Assembly (NCBI GenBank): GCA_016875155.1
Contig: VGSD01000006.1
Coordinates: 1-17,150, forward strand
Direction: 5' to 3'
From: Deltaproteobacteria bacterium
Lineage (GTDB): Bacteria; Desulfobacterota; BSN033; UBA1163
DNA length: 17,150 bases
Positions 7,552 to 15,313 of this stretch are shown here, in pieces. The translations under genes were made by a program, and so were the position numbers. Below the pieces are notes generated by a model. That model was not told the origin of the DNA, made no database searches, and saw nothing but the letters and a program-made list of their open reading frames with translations. Position 1 is the stretch's first letter; every line of letters starts with the position of its first letter.

Positions 7552-7611
7552 CGCCCCCAATAAATGGGGGCGCTACAAGAGTGAATGTAGCGTCGGCATT
7601 TACTGCCGACG
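7552..7611. repeat. Paired hairpin repeat (TGTAGCG family) between pdxJ and acpS
   Basis: First hairpin: CGCCCCC (7552-7558) with GGGGGCG (7566-7572). Second: CGTCGGCA (7591-7598) with TGCCGACG (7604-7611). They are joined by an inverted pair CGCTACA (7571-7577) and TGTAGCG (7586-7592). The second hairpin contains the pdxJ stop codon and encodes its last residues (RRQ). The same TGTAGCG/CGCTACA heads bound the structure at 13786-13859. Confidence 0.8.
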
Positions 7612-8319
7612 GATCAATTCAAGCATCTCTCGAACAGCCCGATCCAACCCTACTAGGACAGCGCGGGCGATGATGCTGTGCCCGATATTGAGTTCCTCAA
7701 TTTCCTTGATCTCTGCAATCCGCCGCACATTGACATAGTTGAGACCGTGGCCGGCAGCGATCCTGAGATTCCTCTGGGAGGCCTCACCAATAGCATCAAA
7801 AATCCTTTTTAATTCATCATCCCTCTGAGCAGAGGTCTTGGCCTCGCAATAATGACCGGTATGAATCTCAATAGCCTCGGCTTCGACTCCCTCGGAGGCC
7901 TTGATCTGACTTCTGTCAGGATCGATAAAGAGGCTGACCGGGATATTTCCCTTCCGGAGTTGCTGGATCGCTTTTTTGAGGGAACGAAAGTTTTTAACGA
8001 CGTCAAGCCCTCCTTCGGTCGTCAGCTCCTCTCTTTTTTCCGGGACCAGGGTGACGATGTCGGGCTTCGTCACAAGAGCAATGTGGATCATCTCCTCTGT
8101 TGCGGCCATTTCGAGATTGAGTTGTGTTTGAACGATTTCCCTCAAAATCCGGAGGTCCCGATCCTGAATATGACGTCGATCCTCTCTCAGATGGCAGACG
8201 ATGCCATCCGCTCCAGCGAGTTCGACCATAGAGGCAGCTACAACCGGTTCCGGGTAAGCCACCCCTCTTGCCTGTCTCACCGTAGCCACATGGTCAATAT
8301 TGACACCGAGTCTTGTCAT
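7600..8319 (-). CDS. pdxJ: Pyridoxine 5'-phosphate synthase
   Basis: Last step of the DXP-dependent vitamin B6 route: condenses 3-amino-1-hydroxyacetone phosphate with deoxyxylulose 5-phosphate. The 239-residue TIM barrel matches the family's length. Visible signatures are [16 protein letters not shown] at the N terminus, [55 protein letters not shown] and [11 protein letters not shown], then [12 protein letters not shown] near the C terminus. The ATG at 8319 is preceded by GGGAG at five to six bases. The final codons and stop lie in a hairpin repeat, so the tail RRQ may be repeat-derived. Confidence 0.96.
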   Translation of the reverse strand: MTRLGVNIDHVATVRQARGVAYPEPVVAASMVELAGADGIVCHLREDRRHIQDRDLRILREIVQTQLNLEMAATEEMIHIALVTKPDIVTLVPEKREELTTEGGLDVVKNFRSLKKAIQQLRKGNIPVSLFIDPDRSQIKASEGVEAEAIEIHTGHYCEAKTSAQRDDELKRIFDAIGEASQRNLRIAAGHGLNYVNVRRIAEIKEIEELNIGHSIIARAVLVGLDRAVREMLELIRRQ

Positions 8320-8341
8320 GGATTCTCCCTCATCGTATGTG

Positions 8342-8403
8342 GTCCATAGTCAGTCGTCAGTGGCCTGTTGTTTAACGACTCTCAACGGACTACCCTCTAC
8401 TGA
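8342..8403. repeat. 7-bp inverted word array, glmM/pdxJ junction
   Basis: Three 7-bp units start at 8342, 8349 and 8356 (GTCCATA, GTCAGTC, GTCAGTG). On the other strand, reading from 8403, the same period continues as GTCAGTA, GAGGGTA, GTCCGTT, GAGAGTC. The arms are inverted about a centre near 8368, and the right arm runs across the glmM stop codon (8397-8399). Confidence 0.75.
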
Positions 8404-9752
8404 CCTAAATGTTTTTTGACTAACTCTGTCAGATCCTGTGCAATCTGGTGAAGGTTCTTCTCATCCTCGCCTTCTACCATAATCCGTAAAAGAGGCTCTG
8501 TCCCTGAATATCGGATCAAAAGCCTTCCAGAATTTCCAAAGCCTTTTTCAATTCTCCTGATCCTTTGTTCGATCTCGGGGATCTCCGTGAGGTCTTTTTT
8601 CTCTCTAACCTTCACATTGTAAAGAACTTGAGGAAGGGGCTCCATCACGTTGGCCAGTTCGTGTAGCGGCCTTTCCTTTCTTTTCATGATGGCCAGGACC
8701 TGGAGAGCCGTGAGGATACCATCACAGGTGGTGTTGTAATCGAGAAACACGATATGGCCTGACTGCTCTCCTCCTAGGTTATAGTTTCCGCGGACCATCT
8801 CTTCGACAACATAGCGGTCTCCCACCTGGGTCCTGACCACCTTGCCTCCATTGTTCCGGATGGCCCGATCGAATCCCATATTGCTCATCACCGTCGTGAC
8901 CACCGTCTTTTTTTTCAGCCGATCTTCTGACAGCATCTGGAGACCACAAATGGCAAGAATATGATCTCCATCAACCTCTTTCCCGTATCGGTCCACAAAG
9001 ATGATCCGGTCTCCGTCTCCATCGAGGGCTATCCCGATATCCGCCTTCTCTTTGAGGACGAGTTGAGTTACCACTTCAGGATGGAGAGAGCCGCACTTGG
9101 CATTGATGTTCTCTCCATCAGGTTCGATTCCCACAGGTATAACTTCCGCCCCTAATTCCTCAAGAACCGTAGGGGCAACACGGTAGGCTGCTCCATTGGC
9201 ACAATCAAGAGCGATGCGGAGTCCATCAAGGGTCAGATCATTGGGGAAGGTATTTTTCAGAAAGACGACATACCTTCCGATCGCGTCATCAATGCGGTGA
9301 GCCTTTCCAATGGCATTGGCCGTAGGGCGGAGAGAGTCGAGATGGTTCGAAAGGATCAGATCTTCAATCTGATATTCCATTTCATCAGGGAGTTTGAAAC
9401 CATCGCGGGAAAAGATTTTGATCCCGTTATCATAAAAAGGATTGTGGGAGGCTGAGATGACCACACCGGCATTAGCCCTCATGCTGGTAGTGATAAAGGC
9501 AATGCCCGGGGTGGGAAGGGGTCCCACCAACCAGACATCCGCTCCCATGGAGCAGATGCCTGAGGCAAGGGCGGTCTCCAGCATATATCCGGAGAGACGT
9601 GTATCTTTTCCGACCACGATCCGGTGCTGTCCCTTCGCCTCCTTAAAAAGGTGAGCAATGGCCCTGCCCAGCTGCATGGCCATCTCTCCGGTCATGGGAT
9701 CGACATTGGCGATTCCCCGGATTCCATCGGTTCCAAATAATTTGCGAGTCAT
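8397..9752 (-). CDS. glmM: Phosphoglucosamine mutase
   Basis: Converts glucosamine-6-phosphate to glucosamine-1-phosphate, on the way to UDP-GlcNAc for peptidoglycan and lipopolysaccharide. The 451 residues match GlmM. The N-terminal [12 protein letters not shown], the phosphoserine loop [16 protein letters not shown] with catalytic Ser102, the metal-binding LDGDGDR, the sugar-binding GGEQSGH and the phosphate-binding [15 protein letters not shown] are all intact. The ATG at 9752 has AAGG about nine bases upstream. In related genomes I recall diadenylate cyclase and ybbR next to glmM; here the spacer to folP is only 55 bp and holds repeats. Confidence 0.97.
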   Translation of the reverse strand: MTRKLFGTDGIRGIANVDPMTGEMAMQLGRAIAHLFKEAKGQHRIVVGKDTRLSGYMLETALASGICSMGADVWLVGPLPTPGIAFITTSMRANAGVVISASHNPFYDNGIKIFSRDGFKLPDEMEYQIEDLILSNHLDSLRPTANAIGKAHRIDDAIGRYVVFLKNTFPNDLTLDGLRIALDCANGAAYRVAPTVLEELGAEVIPVGIEPDGENINAKCGSLHPEVVTQLVLKEKADIGIALDGDGDRIIFVDRYGKEVDGDHILAICGLQMLSEDRLKKKTVVTTVMSNMGFDRAIRNNGGKVVRTQVGDRYVVEEMVRGNYNLGGEQSGHIVFLDYNTTCDGILTALQVLAIMKRKERPLHELANVMEPLPQVLYNVKVREKKDLTEIPEIEQRIRRIEKGFGNSGRLLIRYSGTEPLLRIMVEGEDEKNLHQIAQDLTELVKKHLGQ

Positions 9753-9757
9753 TTCAT

Positions 9758-9802
9758 TCTACCTTCTAACTTCAGATTTCAATTTGCCTGATATCCTGAT
9801 CC
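9758..9802. repeat. Mixed 7-bp and 8-bp word array, folP/glmM junction
   Basis: Four 7-bp units start at 9758, 9765, 9772 and 9779 (TCTACCT, TCTAACT, TCAGATT, TCAATTT). They are followed by two 8-bp units at 9787 and 9795 (CCTGATAT, CCTGATCC), the same word as the arrays flanking the four-helix-bundle gene. Confidence 0.6.
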
Positions 9803-9807
9803 CCCGA

Positions 9808-11010
9808 CTATCCCTCGGCCATCCGGATTGCATCGGCAACTGCAATTGCCCTCTTTGCCTGAAGGACATCATGAGACCGGATGATGTGGGCACCGTTTAG
9901 GACACCAATAGCAATGCTTGAAATGGTTCCTTCAAGCCGTTGATCCGGACCCGCGTCAAGGATCTTCCCTATAAAAGTTTTCCGGGATGTCCCGAGGAGA
10001 ATGGGTTTCCCAAGGATCCGAAATTCCGGGAGGTGTTTTATAATATTAAGGTTATCCTCTAGCGTTTTCCCGAACCCGATTCCAGGATCAACCACAATCT
10101 GCTCTGGATCTACCCCAGCGGACTCAGCTCGCCGGATGGATTCTTTAAGATAGGCGATGATTTCAGAAAAAAGAGAGTCATAGTGGACATCCCTCTGCAT
10201 GGTTTCAGGAGTTCCACGAATATGCATCAAGATAATGGGGGTGTGTGTTTTGGCTGCTACAGAGGCAAGTTCAGGATCAAAGCGGAGCCCGCTGATGTCA
10301 TTGATGATCTCGGCTCCTGCCTCGATTGCCCTTGAGGCCACTTCCGATTTATAGGTGTCAATAGAGACGGGGACATCACTCTCTCTCGAAAGAACGTCAA
10401 TCACAGGAAGAACCCGGCGGAGTTCTTCTTCGAGCCCAAGCGGTTTTGAACCGGGCCTTGTTGATTCTCCACCGATATCAATGATATCAGCACCCTCTTG
10501 GACCATCTTCAGGCCATGAGCAATGGCCTTGTCTTTATCGAAAAAAAGCCCACCATCTGAGAAAGAATCGGGTGTGATATTGAGGACTCCCATTAAAAGC
10601 GTTCTTTCTCCAAGATTGAATGTCCGGCGGCGACAGCGGATGGTAAAACGGCTTTTTAAAATATTCTGGAATGCTTCTTTTAAGGCATGGCCGATTTTCT
10701 GAAGATGGGGATAGGAATCCAATTTCTGAATCAATTTTTCGAACTGTTTCTGGCTACCCATCAGAAGCCCATCCGTTGATCCGACACTGCAATCGAGCAC
10801 TCTACCATCTAGCGCTGCATCCCCGCCCAGAGAGAGCATCTCCTGTTTGAGGATGTTTGCGGATCTGGGATCGATTCCTTCTACTTTGAGGTTGAAATGG
10901 AGGGCTTTCCCTCTCATCAATTTGACGCCAGTCGAGTCCACCCCCACTTTTTCTATTTCATGGTCGGCTTCCCTTAGGCCGGTGATATGAAGGCATCGAA
11001 TCAAATCCAT
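9808..11010 (-). CDS. folP: Dihydropteroate synthase with N-terminal extension
   Basis: Joins p-aminobenzoate and dihydropterin pyrophosphate in folate synthesis; target of sulfonamides. The catalytic TIM barrel occupies about residues 136-400: LLMGVLNITPDSFSDGG (139-154 region), DIGGESTRPGS, VSIDTYK, IINDISG, LMHIRGTPETMQ, VDPGIGFGKT and LGTSRK. All pterin and sulfonamide-site motifs are present. About 130 residues precede it, with LMRGKALHFNLKVEG and KQEMLSLGGDAAL. This extension is known in longer FolP proteins of some anaerobes, but I cannot name a function for it. The ATG at 11010 lacks a good Shine-Dalgarno sequence and lies 29 bases after the ftsH stop codon, so coupled translation is plausible. 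Confidence 0.95.
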   Translation of the reverse strand: MDLIRCLHITGLREADHEIEKVGVDSTGVKLMRGKALHFNLKVEGIDPRSANILKQEMLSLGGDAALDGRVLDCSVGSTDGLLMGSQKQFEKLIQKLDSYPHLQKIGHALKEAFQNILKSRFTIRCRRRTFNLGERTLLMGVLNITPDSFSDGGLFFDKDKAIAHGLKMVQEGADIIDIGGESTRPGSKPLGLEEELRRVLPVIDVLSRESDVPVSIDTYKSEVASRAIEAGAEIINDISGLRFDPELASVAAKTHTPIILMHIRGTPETMQRDVHYDSLFSEIIAYLKESIRRAESAGVDPEQIVVDPGIGFGKTLEDNLNIIKHLPEFRILGKPILLGTSRKTFIGKILDAGPDQRLEGTISSIAIGVLNGAHIIRSHDVLQAKRAIAVADAIRMAEG

Positions 11011-11039
11011 TCTTATATTGGAAGAGTGAATCGATGGGA

Positions 11040-12833
11040 TCAGACTTCTTCACCCTTTATAATTCGATCGATCTGGTTTCCGTCGAGAACCTCCTTCTCG
11101 AGGAGGGTGTTGGCCAAGCGATGAAGAGTATCCATATTTCCCTGGATGATCTCCTTCGCTTTTTCATAGCTCCGGGTGACGATTGCCCTGATCTCGGAAT
11201 CGATGAGTTGAGCTGTCTCTTCGCTGTAATCCCGGTGTTGAGTAATTTCCCTTCCGAGGAAGATCTGTTCTTCTCTCTGACCAAAAGCCATGGGGCCGAG
11301 TTTTTCGCTCATTCCCCATTCACAGACCATTTTTCTGGCGAGTTCTGTAGAGCGCTCGATATCATTGCCGGCGCCAGTGGTCTGGCGGTTCAAGACCAGT
11401 TCCTCTGCCACTCTTCCCCCCATCATGACGGCAATGTTATTGAGGAGGTAATCCTTCGGATAGGTATGCTTCTCATCAATGGGAAGTTGCTGGGTGATTC
11501 CAAGGGCCCGTCCCCGCGGAATGATGGTAACCTTGTGAATGGGGTCTGTTCCAGGAATCATCCTGGCAACCAGGGTATGGCCTGCCTCATGAAAGGCGGT
11601 AATTCTTCGTTCCTCAAGAGGGATAATCATCGATTTTCGTTCCACACCCATCAAGACCTTGTCTTTTGCCTGTTCAAGGTCGGACATATCGACCCGATCT
11701 TTTCCAAGGCGGGCAGCCAGAAGGGCAGCCTCATTGACCAGATTCTCAAGATCAGCCCCAGTAAATCCGGGAGTCCCTCTGGCCAGGACGGACAACTCGA
11801 CATCTTCAGTCAAAGGTACCCGTTTGATGTGGACACTTAATATCTCTTCTCTTCCCTTCACATCAGGAACCGGCACAACGACTTGACGGTCAAACCTGCC
11901 TGGTCTAAGGAGTGCAGGGTCAAGGACATCAGGCCGGTTGGTGGCAGCGATCAGGATGACCCCTTCATTCGATTCAAAGCCATCCATCTCCACGAGCAAC
12001 TGATTGAGAGTCTGTTCCCGTTCATCATGGCCTCCGCCCAGGCCTGCTCCCCGGTGCCTTCCTACGGCATCAATTTCATCGATAAAGATGATGCAGGGCG
12101 CATTTCTCTTCCCCTGAAGGAAGAGGTCGCGGACACGGGAGGCGCCCACTCCTACAAACATCTCAACAAAATCGGAACCACTGATGCTGAAGAAAGGAAC
12201 ATCGGCCTCTCCGGCAATCGCTCTTGCCAGCAGTGTTTTGCCTGTTCCAGGCGCACCGATGAGAAGAACGCCCTTGGGTATTCTTCCACCCAATTTTGTG
12301 AATTTCTTCGGGTCTCTCAAAAAGTCGATGATCTCCTCGAGCTCATCCTTGGCCTCTTCGATTCCAGCCACATTATCAAAGGTCACTTTGTGTTGTTCTT
12401 TGGTTAGAATTTTTGCTTTGCTTTTTCCAAAAGAGAGAGCTTTCCCGCCGCCGATCTGGACCTGCCTCATGAAGAAGATCCACACTCCGATGAGAATGAT
12501 CATCGGAAACCAGGAGATGAGGATATTTTGCCAGAGAGGAGAGTCATCTTCTTTCTTGGCATTGATAGCAATCTTCTTGTCCCTGATGATTTTTATCATT
12601 TCTGGATCTTCAGGGGTATAGGTTTTAAACTTCTTTCCCTCTGAATCTTTCCAGATGATGCTCCTGCCTTTTGTCTCAACCTCGAGAACACGATTATGCT
12701 CAACGGCATTGATAAAATCGGAATAATTTCTTTCCATTACCGTCTGGCGTGGTTTGCTGAAGAGGTTAAAGAGGAGAATCATAATGATGATGATAATTGA
12801 CCAGAAAAGAAGATTTTTATAGAGGGAATTCAA
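11040..12833 (-). CDS. ftsH: ATP-dependent zinc metalloprotease FtsH
   Basis: Hexameric inner-membrane AAA+ protease that degrades damaged membrane proteins and short-lived cytosolic regulators. The 597-residue protein has two N-terminal membrane helices (about 8-25 and 104-122) flanking a periplasmic domain. Next come Walker A GAPGTGKT (193-200), the pore-loop region [10 protein letters not shown] (226-235), Walker [12 protein letters not shown], the arginine-finger stretch PGRFDR (311-316) and the zinc site HEAGH (415-419), with a further ligand expected in [10 protein letters not shown]. The start is a TTG at 12833, preceded by GGAGGAGG at good spacing. It heads the minus-strand cluster and is divergent from the crp/fnr-type gene; the spacer should hold its promoter, but I could not pick a convincing one. 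Confidence 0.97.
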   Translation of the reverse strand: MNSLYKNLLFWSIIIIIMILLFNLFSKPRQTVMERNYSDFINAVEHNRVLEVETKGRSIIWKDSEGKKFKTYTPEDPEMIKIIRDKKIAINAKKEDDSPLWQNILISWFPMIILIGVWIFFMRQVQIGGGKALSFGKSKAKILTKEQHKVTFDNVAGIEEAKDELEEIIDFLRDPKKFTKLGGRIPKGVLLIGAPGTGKTLLARAIAGEADVPFFSISGSDFVEMFVGVGASRVRDLFLQGKRNAPCIIFIDEIDAVGRHRGAGLGGGHDEREQTLNQLLVEMDGFESNEGVILIAATNRPDVLDPALLRPGRFDRQVVVPVPDVKGREEILSVHIKRVPLTEDVELSVLARGTPGFTGADLENLVNEAALLAARLGKDRVDMSDLEQAKDKVLMGVERKSMIIPLEERRITAFHEAGHTLVARMIPGTDPIHKVTIIPRGRALGITQQLPIDEKHTYPKDYLLNNIAVMMGGRVAEELVLNRQTTGAGNDIERSTELARKMVCEWGMSEKLGPMAFGQREEQIFLGREITQHRDYSEETAQLIDSEIRAIVTRSYEKAKEIIQGNMDTLHRLANTLLEKEVLDGNQIDRIIKGEEV

Positions 12834-12938
12834 TCTATCCTCCTCCAGTTTATTTCGTTTCAGACTAACATAATTCCTTTATCAATTCAATATACTGAAC
12901 CCGTTGGGAGGGTTTCGAAAGGAGTTAAATATCGTCTT

Positions 12939-12964
12939 TAATTACATGTAACTATAGGTAATTA
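12939..12964. promoter_or_regulatory. Candidate operator palindrome between ftsH and the Crp/Fnr gene
   Basis: TAATTAC (12939-12945) and GTAATTA (12958-12964) form a perfect inverted repeat with a 12-bp spacer. TTACATGTAA (12943-12952) is a second palindrome overlapping it. In the 200-bp divergent spacer such dyads are natural binding sites for the adjacent dimeric regulator, or for another. The half-sites do not match the Crp (TGTGA) or Fnr (TTGAT) consensus. Confidence 0.35.
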
Positions 12965-13006
12965 TTCACGAACTTTACATTCACGGATGAGCCCCTCTCT
13001 TTTTAC

Positions 13007-13034
13007 TTGCAAAAAGGGCTAAAAACCTATAGAT
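13007..13034 (+). promoter_or_regulatory. Possible promoter of the Crp/Fnr-family gene
   Basis: A TTGCAA (13007-13012) and a TATAGAT (13028-13034) resemble -35 and -10 boxes, with a short 15-bp spacer. If used, transcription would begin within a few bases of the ATG at 13044, giving an almost leaderless message. This fits the absence of a Shine-Dalgarno sequence. Confidence 0.35.
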
Positions 13035-13043
13035 TTGAACAAC

Positions 13044-13733
13044 ATGGAGACGAACCTTTTAAAGAGATGCCCGCTTTTTGCAGGGTTAAGAGATGAAGAT
13101 CTGAAAAGGGTAAAGGCAATTGCCACACTCAGGCAGGTTGGGAAAAAGGAAATTCTTTTCTCCGAGGGTGAAGAGGCAAGGGGATTCTATGTCATCCTTT
13201 CCGGCAAGGTGAAACTCTATAAAATCTCATCAGAAGGCAAAGAGCAGATCCTTCATGTGGTCTCAGCGCCGGATGCATTTGCTGAAGCAGCGCTCTTTCT
13301 CGAAGGAAGTTATCCTGCCTTTGCCGAATCCTTGAGCGACAGCCAACTTCTCTATATCCCCAAAAGAGATTTTATACGCTTGATCGAGAAGAACCCTCAA
13401 CTCAGCATCAATATGATCGTCTCCCTTTCACACTACCTGAGACGATTTGCTTCTTTGATTGAAGAGCTCTCCCTTAAAGAGGTCTCTTCGAGGATTGCAA
13501 AATATCTGCTTGATCTTTCAATGAAATCGTCAAGAGAGGGGAAAAACCCGAAAGAGGTTGAACTTGATCTGAGCAAGACACAGCTGGCATCAAAATTAGG
13601 AACGATCAGCGAGACATTTTCCAGGACCTTGGGGAAGATGAAAGCCAAAGGCATCATCGATGTGAAGGGGAATAAAATACTGATTCTCAACCGGGAATCC
13701 CTCGAAGAACTAGCCTCAGGTCTGAAACTATAG
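13044..13733 (+). CDS. Crp/Fnr-family transcriptional regulator
   Basis: A 229-residue DNA-binding regulator with the Crp/Fnr two-domain layout. The N-terminal cyclic-nucleotide-type beta-barrel starts LLKRCPLFAGLRDEDLKRV and contains ILFSEGEEARGFYVILSGKV and the SAPDAFAEAALFLEGSYPA loop. A dimerisation helix (about residues 115-145) leads to a winged helix with recognition region LSKTQLASKLGTISETFSRT. The Fnr cysteine set for a [4Fe-4S] cluster is absent; the only cysteine is in KRCPLF. The barrel lacks the full cAMP-binding signature (no RTA after the glycine loop), so the effector is unknown; NO-, redox- or heme-sensing relatives occur in anaerobes. A TTG at 13035 is an alternative start. 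Neither has a ribosome binding site. It is the sole plus-strand gene, divergent from ftsH. Confidence 0.92.
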   Translation: METNLLKRCPLFAGLRDEDLKRVKAIATLRQVGKKEILFSEGEEARGFYVILSGKVKLYKISSEGKEQILHVVSAPDAFAEAALFLEGSYPAFAESLSDSQLLYIPKRDFIRLIEKNPQLSINMIVSLSHYLRRFASLIEELSLKEVSSRIAKYLLDLSMKSSREGKNPKEVELDLSKTQLASKLGTISETFSRTLGKMKAKGIIDVKGNKILILNRESLEELASGLKL

Positions 13734-13753
13734 CACTCCAAGCGGTCACTTCT

Positions 13754-13938
13754 ACCTCAATTGAGCGATTTATTTTAAATTTCATTGTAGCGCAACCCTT
13801 TAGGGTTGCTTCTCATGCCTACCTGCGGTAGGCAAGCAAGGCTAAAGCCTTGCGCTACAAATCACCCTCTGGGTGATTTTAAACCTGATCTGAAGCCTGT
13901 TGCTAAAGAGGTTTAAAAAAGAATCGCCCAATTTAGGT
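13754..13938. repeat. Nested inverted-repeat element in the convergent spacer
   Basis: Ends: CCTCAATTGAGCGATT (13755-13770) and AATCGCCCAATTTAGG (13922-13937) are inverted with two mismatches, extended by A13754/T13938. Inside, TGTAGCGCAA (13786-13795) pairs with TTGCGCTACA (13850-13859). That stem encloses three hairpins: GCAACCCT/AGGGTTGC (13792-13809), GCCTACC/GGTAGGC (13817-13833) and AAGGCT/AGCCTT (13838-13851). A further pair is TTTTAAACCT (13877-13886) with AGGTTTAAAA (13909-13918). Almost every base can pair. No coding potential was seen. Confidence 0.75.
13859..13880. terminator. Probable bidirectional terminator hairpin
   Basis: AAATCACCC (13859-13867) and GGGTGATTT (13871-13879) form a perfect 9-bp stem with a TCT loop. 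Four Ts follow on the plus strand and As precede. It lies between the convergent Crp/Fnr-family gene and the secreted-protein gene, where a shared terminator is expected. Confidence 0.55.
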
Positions 13939-13939
13939 T

Positions 13940-15313
13940 CTAATAATTTATAGAGGCGGTGAGATGGCAATCGGACCTCATTAACTCTTCGTTGAGTCTC
14001 CTTAGGATTTCCTGCTGTTGCCGGATTCCAAAGTCCGCATATTGGGGGTCTCTTTTTCTGTAAATTCTTTCAAAAAAAGCAATGCAGTCTTTGGCAGTTT
14101 GGATCTGTGCACGGATCATCTCGCACTTTTTGAGTCCCCAACGGGCTTCGATGGAATCTTTTGGATGAGGAGAAAGCCAGGAACAGTTCCGATAGACATC
14201 ATAAAATGTAACTGAGCGCTTTTCTGTGATTTGGATGGAAACTGATTCCATCATCTCTTTTACTATTTCTTTATCGAGATGGATCGATTCAATGATACGG
14301 GAGAGGTGATCCATCAAGAGAGTAATCATCTCGTCACGGCTAAGGGTGTTATGCATTTCCCATAGATTTGAACCTTCTGGACATCCCCTTTTGGCACACT
14401 GCTGGTATCCATCCAGGACAGTAGGGACTCTCTCTTTAAGGAGGTGCGTGATTTTTTCCATTACCTTCGTCATCTTTTCCATAGGGTGATATTCTGTTGG
14501 ATCGATTCTTTTAGCCACAGCCTCGATAAAGTCTGCATGCCTTTTATAAAAAGCAGGGGTATATTGTTCTTCGGAATAGAAGGGATGTTCTTTGATGGGA
14601 AGATATTTCCATTCCCCATTTTCAAAAACCGGCCATCGAAATTTCACCAAACCTAATGGATGAGTCCGTTCTGGTTTAGGGGAAAAAAAGTCCTTTGAAC
14701 TCAATTTTCGAACCTTTACTGGAAGGACCGACTCCCAGGTCTGTAGTGGATGGATCTGGCTTCCATCGAGGCAGACATGGCCAATGATAGCAACATGTGA
14801 TTTTGCCATTGCCAAGAGTGTCCCTGGCGTGATGGCGTCAGGAGAAATACGAACTGGATAGGTGTCTTTCGGAAGAGTTCCTGTCCAGGTCTCTGAAATG
14901 AGATAGAAAAGGGCTGCACGAAAACGTTTGTCCTGAGACCAATTCGGATGAGTCGGCAGATACTTCCAGTTTTTAGACCAATGGCCTATTAGCTTTCCGT
15001 CCTTTGTCGTAGCTGCTGCAGGCAGGTGGTTGATACGGGCATAAATCCATCTAACAGCATAAGGGACATCTGCGCAATCGGTCGGGATATTGTAACGAAT
15101 AAAGAAATCTTCCTTGATATTTTCATTCACCCATTTTCCAAATTGAATTTCCTCTTGAACTGTCCACCGTTGATTACCCACTCGCCAGATTTGGTCAGAG
15201 GATTCACAGAGCGTTTGGCTGAGGCCTGGGGTAGCGATCAGGATGATCACAAAGAATGTGGAAAAGCGATTTAAAATCCGTTTAGAATAGATGCTGTAAT
15301 CGTTTATTTTCAT
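13940..15313 (-). CDS. Secreted protein with NlpC/P60-like cysteine peptidase motifs
   Basis: A 457-residue protein I cannot name. A hydrophobic N-terminal segment (about 17-32) after basic residues indicates export. The clearest motif is PTDCADVPYAVRWIY (Cys80), which resembles the catalytic-Cys helix of NlpC/P60 enzymes (D-C-S-G-h-h-x-Y). PGTLLAMAKSHVAIIGHV (His173 or His179) resembles their His strand, normally P-G-D-L followed by H-V-G-I-Y. Cys and His spacing is compatible with a papain-like fold. The C-terminal half (about 250-457) is helical and charged, with several cysteines (YQQCAKRGCPEG, RNCSWLSP) that could form disulfides in the periplasm. A cell-wall or peptide-cleaving role is inference only. 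The ATG at 15313 has no obvious ribosome binding site. The stop codon abuts a structured repeat. Monocistronic by context. Confidence 0.6.
   Translation of the reverse strand: MKINDYSIYSKRILNRFSTFFVIILIATPGLSQTLCESSDQIWRVGNQRWTVQEEIQFGKWVNENIKEDFFIRYNIPTDCADVPYAVRWIYARINHLPAAATTKDGKLIGHWSKNWKYLPTHPNWSQDKRFRAALFYLISETWTGTLPKDTYPVRISPDAITPGTLLAMAKSHVAIIGHVCLDGSQIHPLQTWESVLPVKVRKLSSKDFFSPKPERTHPLGLVKFRWPVFENGEWKYLPIKEHPFYSEEQYTPAFYKRHADFIEAVAKRIDPTEYHPMEKMTKVMEKITHLLKERVPTVLDGYQQCAKRGCPEGSNLWEMHNTLSRDEMITLLMDHLSRIIESIHLDKEIVKEMMESVSIQITEKRSVTFYDVYRNCSWLSPHPKDSIEARWGLKKCEMIRAQIQTAKDCIAFFERIYRKRDPQYADFGIRQQQEILRRLNEELMRSDCHLTASINY

Noticed and set aside
13035..13733. Calling the regulator Fnr proper
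   Set aside because: The N-terminal cysteine cluster needed for the [4Fe-4S] sensor is absent; only one cysteine is present.
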